Shown one piece after another: positions 8,390-16,378 of a stretch of 34,277 nucleotides of DNA; position 1 is the first letter of the stretch, and every line of letters starts with the position of its first letter. A model generated the notes under the pieces. It was not told the DNA's origin and searched no databases. It was given only the letters and a program-made list of their open reading frames with translations. The position numbers and the translations under genes are program-made. Origin of the DNA: Frankiales bacterium (GTDB lineage Bacteria > Actinomycetota > Actinomycetes > Mycobacteriales > SCTD01); assembly GCA_025965475.1 (NCBI GenBank), contig JAOPWV010000162.1, positions 1 to 34,277 on the forward strand, given 5' to 3'.

Positions 8390-9034
8390 TCACTGCTGGT
8401 GCAGCCGCGCCGCGCGCAACTGGTTGCGCTCACGCAGCTGGAACTCGAAGACCCACTTGCGGATCGTGTCGGCCTGGCTGTGCTCGGTGAACTGCAGGGC
8501 GGCCACCTGCGTCGCCCCCCGGCTCTCCCGGGTGTCGTCCTCGCCGGCCCGGGTCCACAGGACGCGCGCCGACACGACGAATCTCTCCCCGCCGAAGGAC
8601 AGCGCGACGGTCAGCAGGTCGTCGGTGGGCAGTACGGCGGAGCCCGGCACGCGGCAGCGCATCCCACTCTCGCTGACGTCCAGCGTCGTGGCGGCGACAG
8701 CCCCGCGGTCACTGCCGGTGAGGGTCACGTCCATGACGAGCCCGGCCCGGACGTGCCGCCGGCGCTGAATGCGCTCCATCTCGCCCTGCAGCCGCAGCTC
8801 CAGCCAGCCGTTGTCGTCGATCCCGCAGAGCAGGGCCTGCACGCGGTACTCGGCCTCCGGACGGAACCAGCTGACCGTCACCGGCGGGAGCGGGTCGGCG
8901 GGCTGGTGGCCCTGCGGCACGGCCACGAGCACCGACACCTGCGAGATCACGCCCCGGACCTCGCTCTCGAAGGTCTCGTCCTCGGCAGTGACGAAACGGA
9001 CGGGAGTGCCCTTCTCCGGCATCACGTAGCTCAC
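8390..9034 (-). CDS. PilZ domain protein, YcgR-like c-di-GMP effector
   Basis: A 214-aa protein with an N-terminal YcgR-type beta domain (about residues 5-85) and a C-terminal PilZ domain (about 88-200). The two c-di-GMP-binding signatures are intact: RxxxR as R92-RHV-R96 and DxSxxG as D119-VSES-G124. YcgR proteins act as a c-di-GMP-dependent brake on the flagellar motor in enteric bacteria and Bacillus (YpfA/MotI). Its place directly after the FlhF-like gene fits such a role here. The GTG at 9034 overlaps the upstream stop slightly; an ATG at 9022 is an equally possible start and would give 210 aa. Confidence 0.85.
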   Translation of the reverse strand: MSYVMPEKGTPVRFVTAEDETFESEVRGVISQVSVLVAVPQGHQPADPLPPVTVSWFRPEAEYRVQALLCGIDDNGWLELRLQGEMERIQRRRHVRAGLVMDVTLTGSDRGAVAATTLDVSESGMRCRVPGSAVLPTDDLLTVALSFGGERFVVSARVLWTRAGEDDTRESRGATQVAALQFTEHSQADTIRKWVFEFQLRERNQLRAARLHQQ

Positions 9035-9038
9035 GACG

Positions 9039-10775
9039 TCACTCTGCCAGGCGGTCCGTGATGATGGCCGCCCAGAGCTGCGCACTGGACCTGCGGCCGT
9101 CGACCATGCCCACCGGTATGGTGCCGGTCAGGATCGCCGCCGGGTCGAGGGTGGCCTCCAGCCCGTCCACGGCGAGTGCGTCGATCTGACCGACACGCTC
9201 CGCCCACGCGCCGATGTCGGCGACCTTGGTGGTGGCGGACACCGCGCCCCACACGAACGTCGGTGCCAGCGCCGACAGGGCGGACTTGGCCCAGCCGGCC
9301 GGCCGGAGCAGCAGAGGCGCGTCGACCACGACGATCGTGCCGTGCGGGCGCTTCGCCCATCGGGCGCGGCGGACCGCCAGGTCCCCCGGCTTGGACAGCC
9401 GCCGGGCGGCCGGGAACTTCATCGTGTTGCTGTGCGGGCTCGCGAAGAACACCGACGACTCGTCCATGCCGAGTTCGTCGGCCAGGTCGACGGCGGTGCG
9501 CAGCGCACGCTCCGGCTCACCGACGACGGCGAGGACCTGGCCGGGCGAGTACGCCGGCGGAGGTACGGCGGGCAGCGCGCGGAGCCAGCGCAGCAGCGCC
9601 ACGTAGGCATCGCCGTCGACGAAGCCCGCCTCGCCGGGTGCCAGCAGGTCCGCCGGCAGGCCACCGACGAGCTTGCTTCCGCCCCGCTTCGCGAGCTGCT
9701 TGGACGGGCGGGTGGCGAGCTCCTTGCCGGGCAGGGTGGCCGCCCGCTTCGCCGGCTGCTTGGCAGCGCGCTTGGCGGGCTGCTTGGCCGCACGCTTGGC
9801 CGGCCCCTTCGCGGCAGTCGCGCCGGCACCCGCACTGGCCAGGTCGGGCTCCATATCGGCGGCGGCCTCCTGCTGCAAGCGGGCGAGAACCTCGGAGAAC
9901 GACGCCGTCTCCGTGGACAGGTCCGGCCGCTCACCCTCCCGGGGCAGGGCCACTCCGCCGAGCTCCTGCTCGTTCAGGCTGTCGGCGAGGTCGAGCACGG
10001 ACCGGAGCGGCCGGTCGTCGGTCGCCGGCTCGACCGGCCGGGTCGGCACAGTCGGGTCAGCCGACACCGTCGGCTCGGCGCGCTTCCGGGTGGCCGGCTT
10101 CGCGGCGCGGGTGCCGGTGGTGGTGTCTGCCCGGGCGGCGCCGGTCGCGGCAGTTCCGGTCGTGGCGGGGCCGACCTCAGCCGCGAGCGCATCGGACCGA
10201 GGGAGCTCCACGGGGGCCGTGTGGGCGATGGGGGCCATGGACTCCTCGGCGGCACCGGTCGCGGCAGCGCCCGTCGTGGTCGCGGACCTGGCCGAGCGCG
10301 CGCCGGAGCGTGCGGAGGCCCAGCGGGCGGACACCGATCGGGCAGGTGCGGCCGGCTTCCCGGGCCTGGTCTGGTTCGCGGGGCGGTCGTCCGCTGTCGC
10401 CGGACCGGTGACGCGGTCGACCGCTGCCGGTTCGGCGGCGCCCTCGGCGTACGCCCGCCTAGCGGTGCCGGGCCGGGCGATGGTGGGGCCGGGATCCGGG
10501 GCGGGCGATGGCGCCGACGGGGCCGTCGCCTTGGCCGCCCGGGCCCCGGCGGCCGGGCTCTGGGCACGGCCGCCGCGTACGGCGGGGGCGCCGGTCAGCT
10601 CGTCGTCGATCTCCACGTCGATCTGGAAGTGCTCACGGGCGAAGAAACCGCCCAGGCCACCGGAGCGCACCTTCTCGGCCTGCAGGATCCGGGCGCCTTC
10701 GCCGTACTGCCTACGGACCTGAGCCAGCAGGTCCTCCAGGTTCGGACCCTCAAGCTGCAGTCGCGTGGACGGCAT
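9039..10775 (-). CDS. flhF: FlhF-like protein with degenerate GTPase domain
   Basis: A 578-aa homologue of the SRP-type GTPase FlhF, which sets flagellar position and number. Residues 1-58 match the FlhF N-terminus (PNLEDLLAQVRRQYGEGARIL...FFAREHFQIDVEID). Residues 60-370 are a long low-complexity Ala/Thr/Pro/Lys linker. Residues 412-575 align with the FlhF G domain but lack its key motifs. The P-loop position reads VVGEPERALRTAVD where GxTGVGKTT is expected, the DTAGR position reads DAPLLLRP, and no TKLDE-like G4 is visible. The FlhF landmark VSATTKVAD (512-520) is kept, so the homology is real. The ATG at 10775 follows GGGAG and overlaps flhA by 26 nt. No flhG follows. It is probably unable to hydrolyse GTP and may be a structural pseudo-GTPase. 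Confidence 0.85.
   Translation of the reverse strand: MPSTRLQLEGPNLEDLLAQVRRQYGEGARILQAEKVRSGGLGGFFAREHFQIDVEIDDELTGAPAVRGGRAQSPAAGARAAKATAPSAPSPAPDPGPTIARPGTARRAYAEGAAEPAAVDRVTGPATADDRPANQTRPGKPAAPARSVSARWASARSGARSARSATTTGAAATGAAEESMAPIAHTAPVELPRSDALAAEVGPATTGTAATGAARADTTTGTRAAKPATRKRAEPTVSADPTVPTRPVEPATDDRPLRSVLDLADSLNEQELGGVALPREGERPDLSTETASFSEVLARLQQEAAADMEPDLASAGAGATAAKGPAKRAAKQPAKRAAKQPAKRAATLPGKELATRPSKQLAKRGGSKLVGGLPADLLAPGEAGFVDGDAYVALLRWLRALPAVPPPAYSPGQVLAVVGEPERALRTAVDLADELGMDESSVFFASPHSNTMKFPAARRLSKPGDLAVRRARWAKRPHGTIVVVDAPLLLRPAGWAKSALSALAPTFVWGAVSATTKVADIGAWAERVGQIDALAVDGLEATLDPAAILTGTIPVGMVDGRRSSAQLWAAIITDRLAE
9738..9809 (-). repeat. 24-nt in-frame tandem repeat in the FlhF-like gene
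   Basis: Three consecutive copies of an 8-residue unit of the form K(Q/G)PAKRAA at residues 323-346, followed by looser copies to about 364. It makes a basic, histone-H1-like stretch at the end of the linker. The DNA copies are imperfect. Confidence 0.7.
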
Positions 10776-12795
10776 TGACCACTCCCATCGGAACCACGTT
10801 CAGCTGACCGGCCAGCTCACCGTACGAGAGCACCGGCAGGCCGGGCATCGCGTGCTGGACGAGCCGCCGCACCGCGGTGCGCAGTGGCTGGGCACATATC
10901 AGCACAGGCGACTCCCCGCGCTGCTCAGCCTCCCCGACGAGTCGACCCACCTCGCGGACGAGCCCGTCGATGAAGCCGGCCTCGAGCATGAGGAACGCAC
11001 CCGACTCGCCGTGCCGCAGCGACTCCAGCAGGGACTGCTCGAGCATCGGGTCGAGGGTGATGACCGGGAGTTGACCGTCCACCGCGTGCGCAGCGGAGAT
11101 CGCCGGTCCGAGTGCCGCCCTGGCCGCATCCACCAGCCCGTCGGCGTCACTGCCCGAACGGGCCCGCTGGCCGATCGCCTCGAAGATGCGGACCAGGTCG
11201 CGGATGGACACCCGCTCGGACAGCAGGGACTGCAGGCAGCGCTGGATCTCCCCCAGCGACAGCGGGGCGGGGGTCAGCTCCTCCACCACGACCGGGTGGG
11301 ACTCCTTGACCATGTCGACGAGGGTCTTCACGTCCTCCCGGCCGAGCAGGTCGGGGGCGTGCGTGCGGGCCACCTCGGCCAGGTGGGTGGTGATCACGGA
11401 CGAGCGGTCGACGACGGTCGCGCCGATCAACTCGGCCTGGCGGCGGACCTGCTCGGGGACCCACTTGGCGGGCAGTCCGAAGACCGGCTCCTTGGCGGGG
11501 GTGCCCGGCAACGCGGTGAGGTCGTCACCGATCGCCAGCACCATCCCGGGGGGTGCCTCACCGCGCGCCGCCTCCACACCGTGGACCCGGATCGCGTAGA
11601 CGCTGGGCGGCAGGTCGAGGTTGTCGCGCGTCCGCACGAGGGGGATGACGACGCCGAGCTCGAGCGCCAGCTTGCGGCGCAGCGAGCGCACCCGGTCGAG
11701 CAGGTCGCCGCCGGTGGCCGAGTCGACCAGGTCGATGAGGTCGTAGGACAGCTCGAGTTCGAGCCGCTCGAGCCGCATGTCCTTGGCGATGGCCTCCGGG
11801 GTGTCCAGCGCGGGCGGCAGGGTGAGGGGTGCCTCGACGGTCACCTCGTCCGGGTCCACCGGCTTGGCCACCCGCGAGGCGATGACCAGCATGCCGCCGC
11901 CGACGAGCAGGAACGGCAGCTTCGGCAACCCGGGGATGACCGCGAGGAACAGCGCCGAGCAACCGGCGATCTGCAGCGCACGCTTCTGCTTGCCGAACTG
12001 GTGCAGCAGGTCGCTGCCCATGTCCCGGTCGGTCGTCGCGCGGGTCACGATCAGGCCGGTGGAGATGGAGATGAGCAGGGCCGGCACCTGCGAGACGAGG
12101 CCGTCACCGACGGACAGCAGGCTGTACGTGTGGATGGCCTCGGCCATCGACTGGCCCCGCTGTACGACGCCGATGATGAACCCGCCGAGCAGGTTGACCA
12201 TCGTGATGACGATGGCGGCGATGGCGTCGCCCTTGACGAACTTCGAGGCGCCGTCCATCGCGCCGTAGAAGTCGGCCTCCCCGGCGACGTCGGCACGCCG
12301 CTGCCGCGCGGTCTCGTCGTCGATGAGGCCGGAGTTCAGGTCCGCGTCGATCGCCATCTGCTTGCCGGGCATCGCGTCGAGGGTGAAGCGGGCGGCCACC
12401 TCTGCCACGCGCCCGGCACCGTTCGTGATGACGACGAACTGGATGACGATGAGGATGATGAAGATGACCAGGCCGACGATGATCGAGCCGCCGACCACGA
12501 AGTTGCCGAACGACTCGATCACGTGCCCGGCGTTGCCGTGCAGGAGCACCAGTCGGGTGGCGCTGACGTTCAGGGCCAACCGGAACATCGTCGCGATGAG
12601 CAGCAGCGACGGGAACACCGAGAAGTCGAGCGGCCGCGTCACGTACAGGCTGACCAGCAGGATCAGCACGGCGCCCGTGATGTTGGCGGCGATCAGCACG
12701 TCCAGCAGCATCGTCGGCAAGGGGATGATCATCATGACGACGATCGAGATGATGGCGACCGGCACGCCGATCTGGCCGAAACGGCTCGACTTCAC
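10750..12795 (-). CDS. flhA: Flagellar export gate protein FlhA
   Basis: Large inner-membrane component of the flagellar type III export gate, 681 aa, normal for the family. The N-terminal half has about eight transmembrane segments. The FHIPEP signature region RVAEVAARFTLDAMPGKQMAIDADLNSG comes near residue 140, followed by the FLIDDE-like segment with DDETARQRRADVAGEADFYGAMDGASKFVKGD. The cytosolic C-terminal domain, about residues 340-681, binds chaperone-substrate complexes. The GTG start at 12795 follows GAGG. A flagellar-sigma promoter lies 61 nt upstream, so flhA heads its own transcript with flhF and the PilZ gene. Confidence 0.97.
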   Translation of the reverse strand: MKSSRFGQIGVPVAIISIVVMMIIPLPTMLLDVLIAANITGAVLILLVSLYVTRPLDFSVFPSLLLIATMFRLALNVSATRLVLLHGNAGHVIESFGNFVVGGSIIVGLVIFIILIVIQFVVITNGAGRVAEVAARFTLDAMPGKQMAIDADLNSGLIDDETARQRRADVAGEADFYGAMDGASKFVKGDAIAAIVITMVNLLGGFIIGVVQRGQSMAEAIHTYSLLSVGDGLVSQVPALLISISTGLIVTRATTDRDMGSDLLHQFGKQKRALQIAGCSALFLAVIPGLPKLPFLLVGGGMLVIASRVAKPVDPDEVTVEAPLTLPPALDTPEAIAKDMRLERLELELSYDLIDLVDSATGGDLLDRVRSLRRKLALELGVVIPLVRTRDNLDLPPSVYAIRVHGVEAARGEAPPGMVLAIGDDLTALPGTPAKEPVFGLPAKWVPEQVRRQAELIGATVVDRSSVITTHLAEVARTHAPDLLGREDVKTLVDMVKESHPVVVEELTPAPLSLGEIQRCLQSLLSERVSIRDLVRIFEAIGQRARSGSDADGLVDAARAALGPAISAAHAVDGQLPVITLDPMLEQSLLESLRHGESGAFLMLEAGFIDGLVREVGRLVGEAEQRGESPVLICAQPLRTAVRRLVQHAMPGLPVLSYGELAGQLNVVPMGVVNAVHATAA

Positions 12796-12855
12796 ACTTA
12801 CCTCAGTGGGCGGGGTGGACCGTCCTTGGTGGTGCTTCGCCGTCCTGGCGCTCGC

Positions 12856-12883
12856 TCATCGGCAGGAATGGCCGGTACCTGAG
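12856..12883 (-). promoter_or_regulatory. FliA/WhiG/SigD-type promoter before flhA
   Basis: On the minus strand, CTCAGGT (12883-12877), 13 nt, GCCGATGA (12863-12856), in the 98-nt gap between flhB and flhA. It has the same boxes and spacing as four other sites in this window. Known flagellar sigma promoters read TAAA-N15-GCCGATAA; counting from TCAG, the spacing here is also 15. The predicted leader is about 50-55 nt. Confidence 0.75.
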
Positions 12884-12893
12884 CCGCGGCCGG

Positions 12894-13985
12894 TTACCCG
12901 GCGACAGCCAGCACCGGGGCGCGGTACGGGCCGACGGCCACGCCACGCTTGACGGCCATCACGAAGGCGAGGACCCGGGCGACCGCGTCGTACAGCTCCA
13001 CCGGGATCTGCTCCCCCACCTCGCAGGCGCCGTAGATCGTGCGCGCCAGGGGGATGTCCTGGACCATCGGCCGGTCGTGCTTCTCCGCCTCCTCCCTGAT
13101 GCGGGCGGCGACGGCCCCCTTGCCCTTGGCCACGACCCGCGGGGCGCCGTTCCCCTGCTCGTAGACGAGGGCCACCGCGACGTGTGTCGGGTTGACGATG
13201 ACGACGTCGGCGTCGGCGACACTGGAGATCATGCGGTTGCCGCTCATCTCGCGCTGGCGTGCGCGGACGGCAGCCTTCTGGTGCGGGTCGCCGTCCGACT
13301 GGCGGGTCTCCTGCTTGATCTCCTCGTGGCTCATCATGATCGACTTGCCCACCCGGCGCTTCTCGACCATGTAGTCCAGGGCGGCGAGCACCAGCCCGAT
13401 GGCGGCGATGTTGCGGACCAGCTGCAGCGACGACGCGCCGGCGGTCGACACCACGGCCGTGAGCGACCATGCGCCGGTGTCGGTGTACTGGGCGGCGGCG
13501 CCCTTCAGGATGAGCGCGGCCACGCTCCCCATGGCCACGAACTTCAGCATGGTCTTCCCGAAGCCCCACGCGGCCTGCACCCCGAACATGTGCTTGAAGC
13601 CCTTGAGCGGGTTGAGCTTGTCGAACTTGGGCTTGAACCTCTTGGTGGACACCCGCAGGCCACCCTGCAGGGCGCCGCCCGCAAAGGCCACCGCGACGCT
13701 GGCCAGCAGCACCGGCGCCAGCACGCCGACCACCCCGGTTCCCGCGAGCGTGAACACCCGCGTCGCCCGCACCGGGTCCGGGTGGGCGATGACGTCCACG
13801 ACGGCCTGCATGAGCTGGTCGAACAGCCCCCGCAGCTTGCCGACGGTGAGGGGCGCGAGGACGGTGAACGACAGGACCGTCAGCCAGGCGGTCAGGTCCG
13901 GCGTACGCGGGGTGTTGCCGTCCCGTACCGCGTCGCGGGCGCGCTTCGGTGTCGGCTTCTCCGTCTTCGACGCCTTGTCGCTCAT
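12894..13985 (-). CDS. flhB: Flagellar export protein FlhB
   Basis: Export-gate component and substrate-specificity switch, 363 aa. It has four hydrophobic segments in the N-terminal ~210 residues and the FlhB cytosolic domain after them. The autocleavage motif NPTH is at residues 265-268, followed by the usual HVAVALVYE strand. The highly conserved KRFKPKFDKLNPLKGFKHMF-like cytosolic stretch is at about 115-134. The ATG start at 13985 overlaps the fliR stop (ATGA) and was preferred to an upstream in-frame ATG inside fliR. The stop is TAA, rare in this window. The protein works with FliK (23758-22463) to switch export from hook to filament subunits. Confidence 0.96.
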   Translation of the reverse strand: MSDKASKTEKPTPKRARDAVRDGNTPRTPDLTAWLTVLSFTVLAPLTVGKLRGLFDQLMQAVVDVIAHPDPVRATRVFTLAGTGVVGVLAPVLLASVAVAFAGGALQGGLRVSTKRFKPKFDKLNPLKGFKHMFGVQAAWGFGKTMLKFVAMGSVAALILKGAAAQYTDTGAWSLTAVVSTAGASSLQLVRNIAAIGLVLAALDYMVEKRRVGKSIMMSHEEIKQETRQSDGDPHQKAAVRARQREMSGNRMISSVADADVVIVNPTHVAVALVYEQGNGAPRVVAKGKGAVAARIREEAEKHDRPMVQDIPLARTIYGACEVGEQIPVELYDAVARVLAFVMAVKRGVAVGPYRAPVLAVAG

Positions 13986-14752
13986 ACGCCGAGCGCCTTC
14001 AGGGCGGTCGACCACTCGGTCATGATCCGGCCGAGCAGGCTGGTGACGGCGCCGGGCAGCAGGGTGAGCGCCAGCCCCGCGATGGACAGGGTGAGCAGGA
14101 TCTTGATCGGGAAGCTCATCGAGAACACGTTCAGGGACGGCACGGCGCGTCCGACCAGGCCGAGCGCGAGTTCTGCGAGGAAGAGCACCGCCAGGACCGG
14201 CGCCGCGATCTCGAGGGCGGCGACGAAGAACCGGCCGACGTTCGCCGACACGGTCTCCGCAAGAGCCGACGGACTCACCGGGTGCAGCGGGAACGCCTCG
14301 AACGACGTGAGCAGACCCCGGACGAGCATGAGGTGGCCGTCGAGCGCGAAGAGCAGCGTGATCGCGACCAGCTGGTTGATGCGGCCGAACATGCTCGCGG
14401 TCACGTTGGACAGCGGGTCGTACAGGCTCGCCAGCGTGAAGCCGCTGGCCAGGTCGATCAGCTCACCCGCCGCCTGGACCGCCGCCAGCAGCAGCTGCGC
14501 CAGGAACCCGAGGACCAGCCCGACGGCGAGCTGGAAGAAGATCGCGCGGGCCAGCGGGAACAGCTCCAGGGCAGGGGCAGTCGCGGCCAGCCGCGGCGCC
14601 ACCGGCATCGCGAGGGCGAGCGCCAGCGCAACCTTGACGACGGCCGGCACGGCGCGCGTGTTGAACGGCGGAGCGACCGCCAGCCAGGCCGAGACGCGGA
14701 CCACGACGAGCAGGAAGGCGACCAGCGTCGAGACCGGCAGCTCGACGTTCAT
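13982..14752 (-). CDS. fliR: Flagellar biosynthetic protein FliR
   Basis: Export-gate membrane protein, 256 aa, with six or so hydrophobic segments. Family features seen are FARVSAWLAVAPPF-like text near the N-terminus (VVVRVSAWLAVAPPFNTRAVP), GFLAQLLLAAVQAAGELIDLASGF, DPLSNVTASMFGRINQLVAI, and the C-terminal GRAVPSLNVFSMSFPIKILL. The ATG at 14752 shares one base with the fliQ stop (TGATG), and a longer start inside fliQ was rejected. FliR forms the export pore core with FliP and FliQ. Confidence 0.96.
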   Translation of the reverse strand: MNVELPVSTLVAFLLVVVRVSAWLAVAPPFNTRAVPAVVKVALALALAMPVAPRLAATAPALELFPLARAIFFQLAVGLVLGFLAQLLLAAVQAAGELIDLASGFTLASLYDPLSNVTASMFGRINQLVAITLLFALDGHLMLVRGLLTSFEAFPLHPVSPSALAETVSANVGRFFVAALEIAAPVLAVLFLAELALGLVGRAVPSLNVFSMSFPIKILLTLSIAGLALTLLPGAVTSLLGRIMTEWSTALKALGV

Positions 14753-15024
14753 CAGCCAGCCAGCAGGCGGGGCAGGTCGGCGAACAACTGGTGCGTGAAG
14801 TCCACCGCCTGGCTGAGCATCCAGTGTCCGCACACCAGGATGACCAGGGCGACACCGATGAGCTTCGGCACGAAGCTCAGCGTCTGTTCCTGGATCTGGG
14901 TGACGGCCTGCAGCAGGCTGACCCCGAAGCCGATCACCAGGGTCACGAGCAGGATCGGCATGGACAGCTTCAGGGCCAGGATCAGGGCCTGGCTCGCAAG
15001 GTGCAGGACTGCCGTGTCGGTCAT
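14752..15024 (-). CDS. fliQ: Flagellar biosynthetic protein FliQ
   Basis: A 90-aa export-gate protein with two transmembrane helices, about residues 12-38 and 50-75. The family core GFGVSLLQAVTQIQEQTLSFVPKLIGV is intact. The ATG at 15024 follows a strong GGGGGAG. It starts 10 nt after the fliP stop and overlaps fliR by one base. Confidence 0.96.
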   Translation of the reverse strand: MTDTAVLHLASQALILALKLSMPILLVTLVIGFGVSLLQAVTQIQEQTLSFVPKLIGVALVILVCGHWMLSQAVDFTHQLFADLPRLLAG

Positions 15025-15034
15025 GGCTCCCCCT

Positions 15035-15964
15035 CTACGCGTAACTCGAGACGAGGGCCTTGGCGACCAGATTCCAGCCGTCGACCATGACGAACAGCAG
15101 CAGCTTGAACGGCAGGGAGATCAGCACCGGCGGCAGCATCATCATGCCCATCGACATCAGCGAGGAGCTGACGACGAGGTCGATGATGAGGAACGGGATG
15201 AAGATCACGAAGCCGATGATGAAGGCCGACTTGAGCTCGGACAGGACGAAGGCCGGGATCAGCGTCGTCAGCGGCACGTCGGCCGGCGTCGCGGGCTTCT
15301 TCTCCTTGCTGAGCGTCACCATCGTCGCCAGCTCGTCCTTGCGCGTCTGATGCATCATGAAGTCGCGCAGGGGGACGACGCCGTCCTTGTAGGCCTGCGT
15401 CTGGCTCTTCTCGCCCTTGAGGTACGGCTGCACGCCCTTGTCGTTGACCTGCGACAGCACCGGCGACATCACGAAGATGCTCAGGAACAGGGCCAGGCCG
15501 GCCAGCACCTGGTTCGGCGGGATGGTGGGCGTTCCGAGGGCGTTCCGCAGCAGCGACAACACCACGATCATCTTGGTGAAGCTGGTGACCAGGATCAGCA
15601 GCGCCGGCGCGACCGACATCACGCTGAGCAACAGGATGATGAGGATCGTCTGGCTGGGCTTGCCACCGGTCGGGTTGAGGTTCACCGAGACCGAGCCGGG
15701 CGACGGGGTCGGCGCCGGTGCAGCGAGGGCCCCCGGCGCGGCGGTCACGACCGTGGCGGCCAGGGTCGCCCGTTCGGGCGCGGCGGTGGTGGCGCCGGAC
15801 GGGCCGGCGGACAGCGCGGCCGGCACGAGCAGCAGCGCGGCCAGCAGCCACGGCAACAGCAGCGCCGGCCGCGGGGCGGGCCGGCCGGTGCGCCTGGACA
15901 CAGGGCTCCGTCGGGTGGTGGAGGTCGGGTGGGCGGGCAGGTGAACCGGCAGGGCGTCAGCCAC
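15035..15964 (-). CDS. fliP: Flagellar biosynthetic protein FliP
   Basis: Export-gate core protein, 309 aa, with an N-terminal signal-like hydrophobic stretch (LLLPWLLAALLLVPAAL) and an Ala/Pro-rich linker before the conserved body. Family motifs are TSFTKMIVVLSLLRNALGTPTIPPNQVL, FLSIFVMSPV, and a C-terminal block ending PPVLISLPFKLLLFVMVDGW. The GTG at 15964 overlaps the fliO stop by 8 nt; a GTG 21 codons later is an alternative. A cleavable signal peptide is known for FliP in other bacteria. Confidence 0.95.
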   Translation of the reverse strand: MADALPVHLPAHPTSTTRRSPVSRRTGRPAPRPALLLPWLLAALLLVPAALSAGPSGATTAAPERATLAATVVTAAPGALAAPAPTPSPGSVSVNLNPTGGKPSQTILIILLLSVMSVAPALLILVTSFTKMIVVLSLLRNALGTPTIPPNQVLAGLALFLSIFVMSPVLSQVNDKGVQPYLKGEKSQTQAYKDGVVPLRDFMMHQTRKDELATMVTLSKEKKPATPADVPLTTLIPAFVLSELKSAFIIGFVIFIPFLIIDLVVSSSLMSMGMMMLPPVLISLPFKLLLFVMVDGWNLVAKALVSSYA

Positions 15965-16373
15965 GGCGCAGCGTGCGCTCACGGAGGGCGTCCAGGGCCG
16001 GGCGGAGGCCAGGCAGCGCCGGGACCCTCAGGTTGGCCAGGGACGGCAACCCGGGCAGGGTGATCGGTGCTGCGGCCGGGGTCTCGGCCGCGGCGGCGTG
16101 CGCAGCCAGCTGTTCGTCGCTGAACTCGCGCAGCACCTGGATCGACTGCTCGGTGACGCCCAGCAGCAGGACCTGGCCGGCCACGTCCACGAGCGTCACG
16201 GAGCTGGTCCGGCCCAGGCCGTGCCGGGCGAGGACCCGGACCTGCACCTTGGCGGCGCCGGCGCCGCTCGCGCGGCCACCGAGCTGCCGGCGCTGCAGGA
16301 AGCGCGCCAGGACGGCCATGAGGACCAGGACGAGGCCGAGCGAGAACACCAGACGCAACAGCATGACCAGCAC
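15957..16373 (-). CDS. fliO: Flagellar biosynthesis protein FliO
   Basis: A 138-aa protein with one N-terminal transmembrane segment (about residues 2-22, LVMLLRLVFSLGLVLVLMAVLARF) and a small cytosolic beta domain containing VQVRVLARHGLGRTSSVTLVDVAGQVLLLGVTEQSIQVL, typical of FliO. FliO helps assemble the FliP ring. The GTG at 16373 is spaced well from GGGGAG; an ATG three codons later is possible. It begins 5 nt after fliN. The C-terminal third is Ala/Pro-rich and variable. Confidence 0.9.
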   Translation of the reverse strand: MLVMLLRLVFSLGLVLVLMAVLARFLQRRQLGGRASGAGAAKVQVRVLARHGLGRTSSVTLVDVAGQVLLLGVTEQSIQVLREFSDEQLAAHAAAAETPAAAPITLPGLPSLANLRVPALPGLRPALDALRERTLRRG

Positions 16374-16378
16374 CGAGG

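Noticed and set aside
4234-8490. A 1418-codon open frame on the plus strand across cobN
   Set aside because: It is an antisense shadow of cobN and the small membrane gene. The translation is Arg/Gly/Val/Asp-rich without domain patterns, as expected where GC-rich codons remove stops.
10765-16063. Several long plus-strand open frames opposite flhA, flhB, fliR and fliP
   Set aside because: They lie wholly antisense to clear flagellar genes and have the same low-complexity His/Arg/Asp/Gly composition as other shadows. They have no ribosome sites or family motifs.
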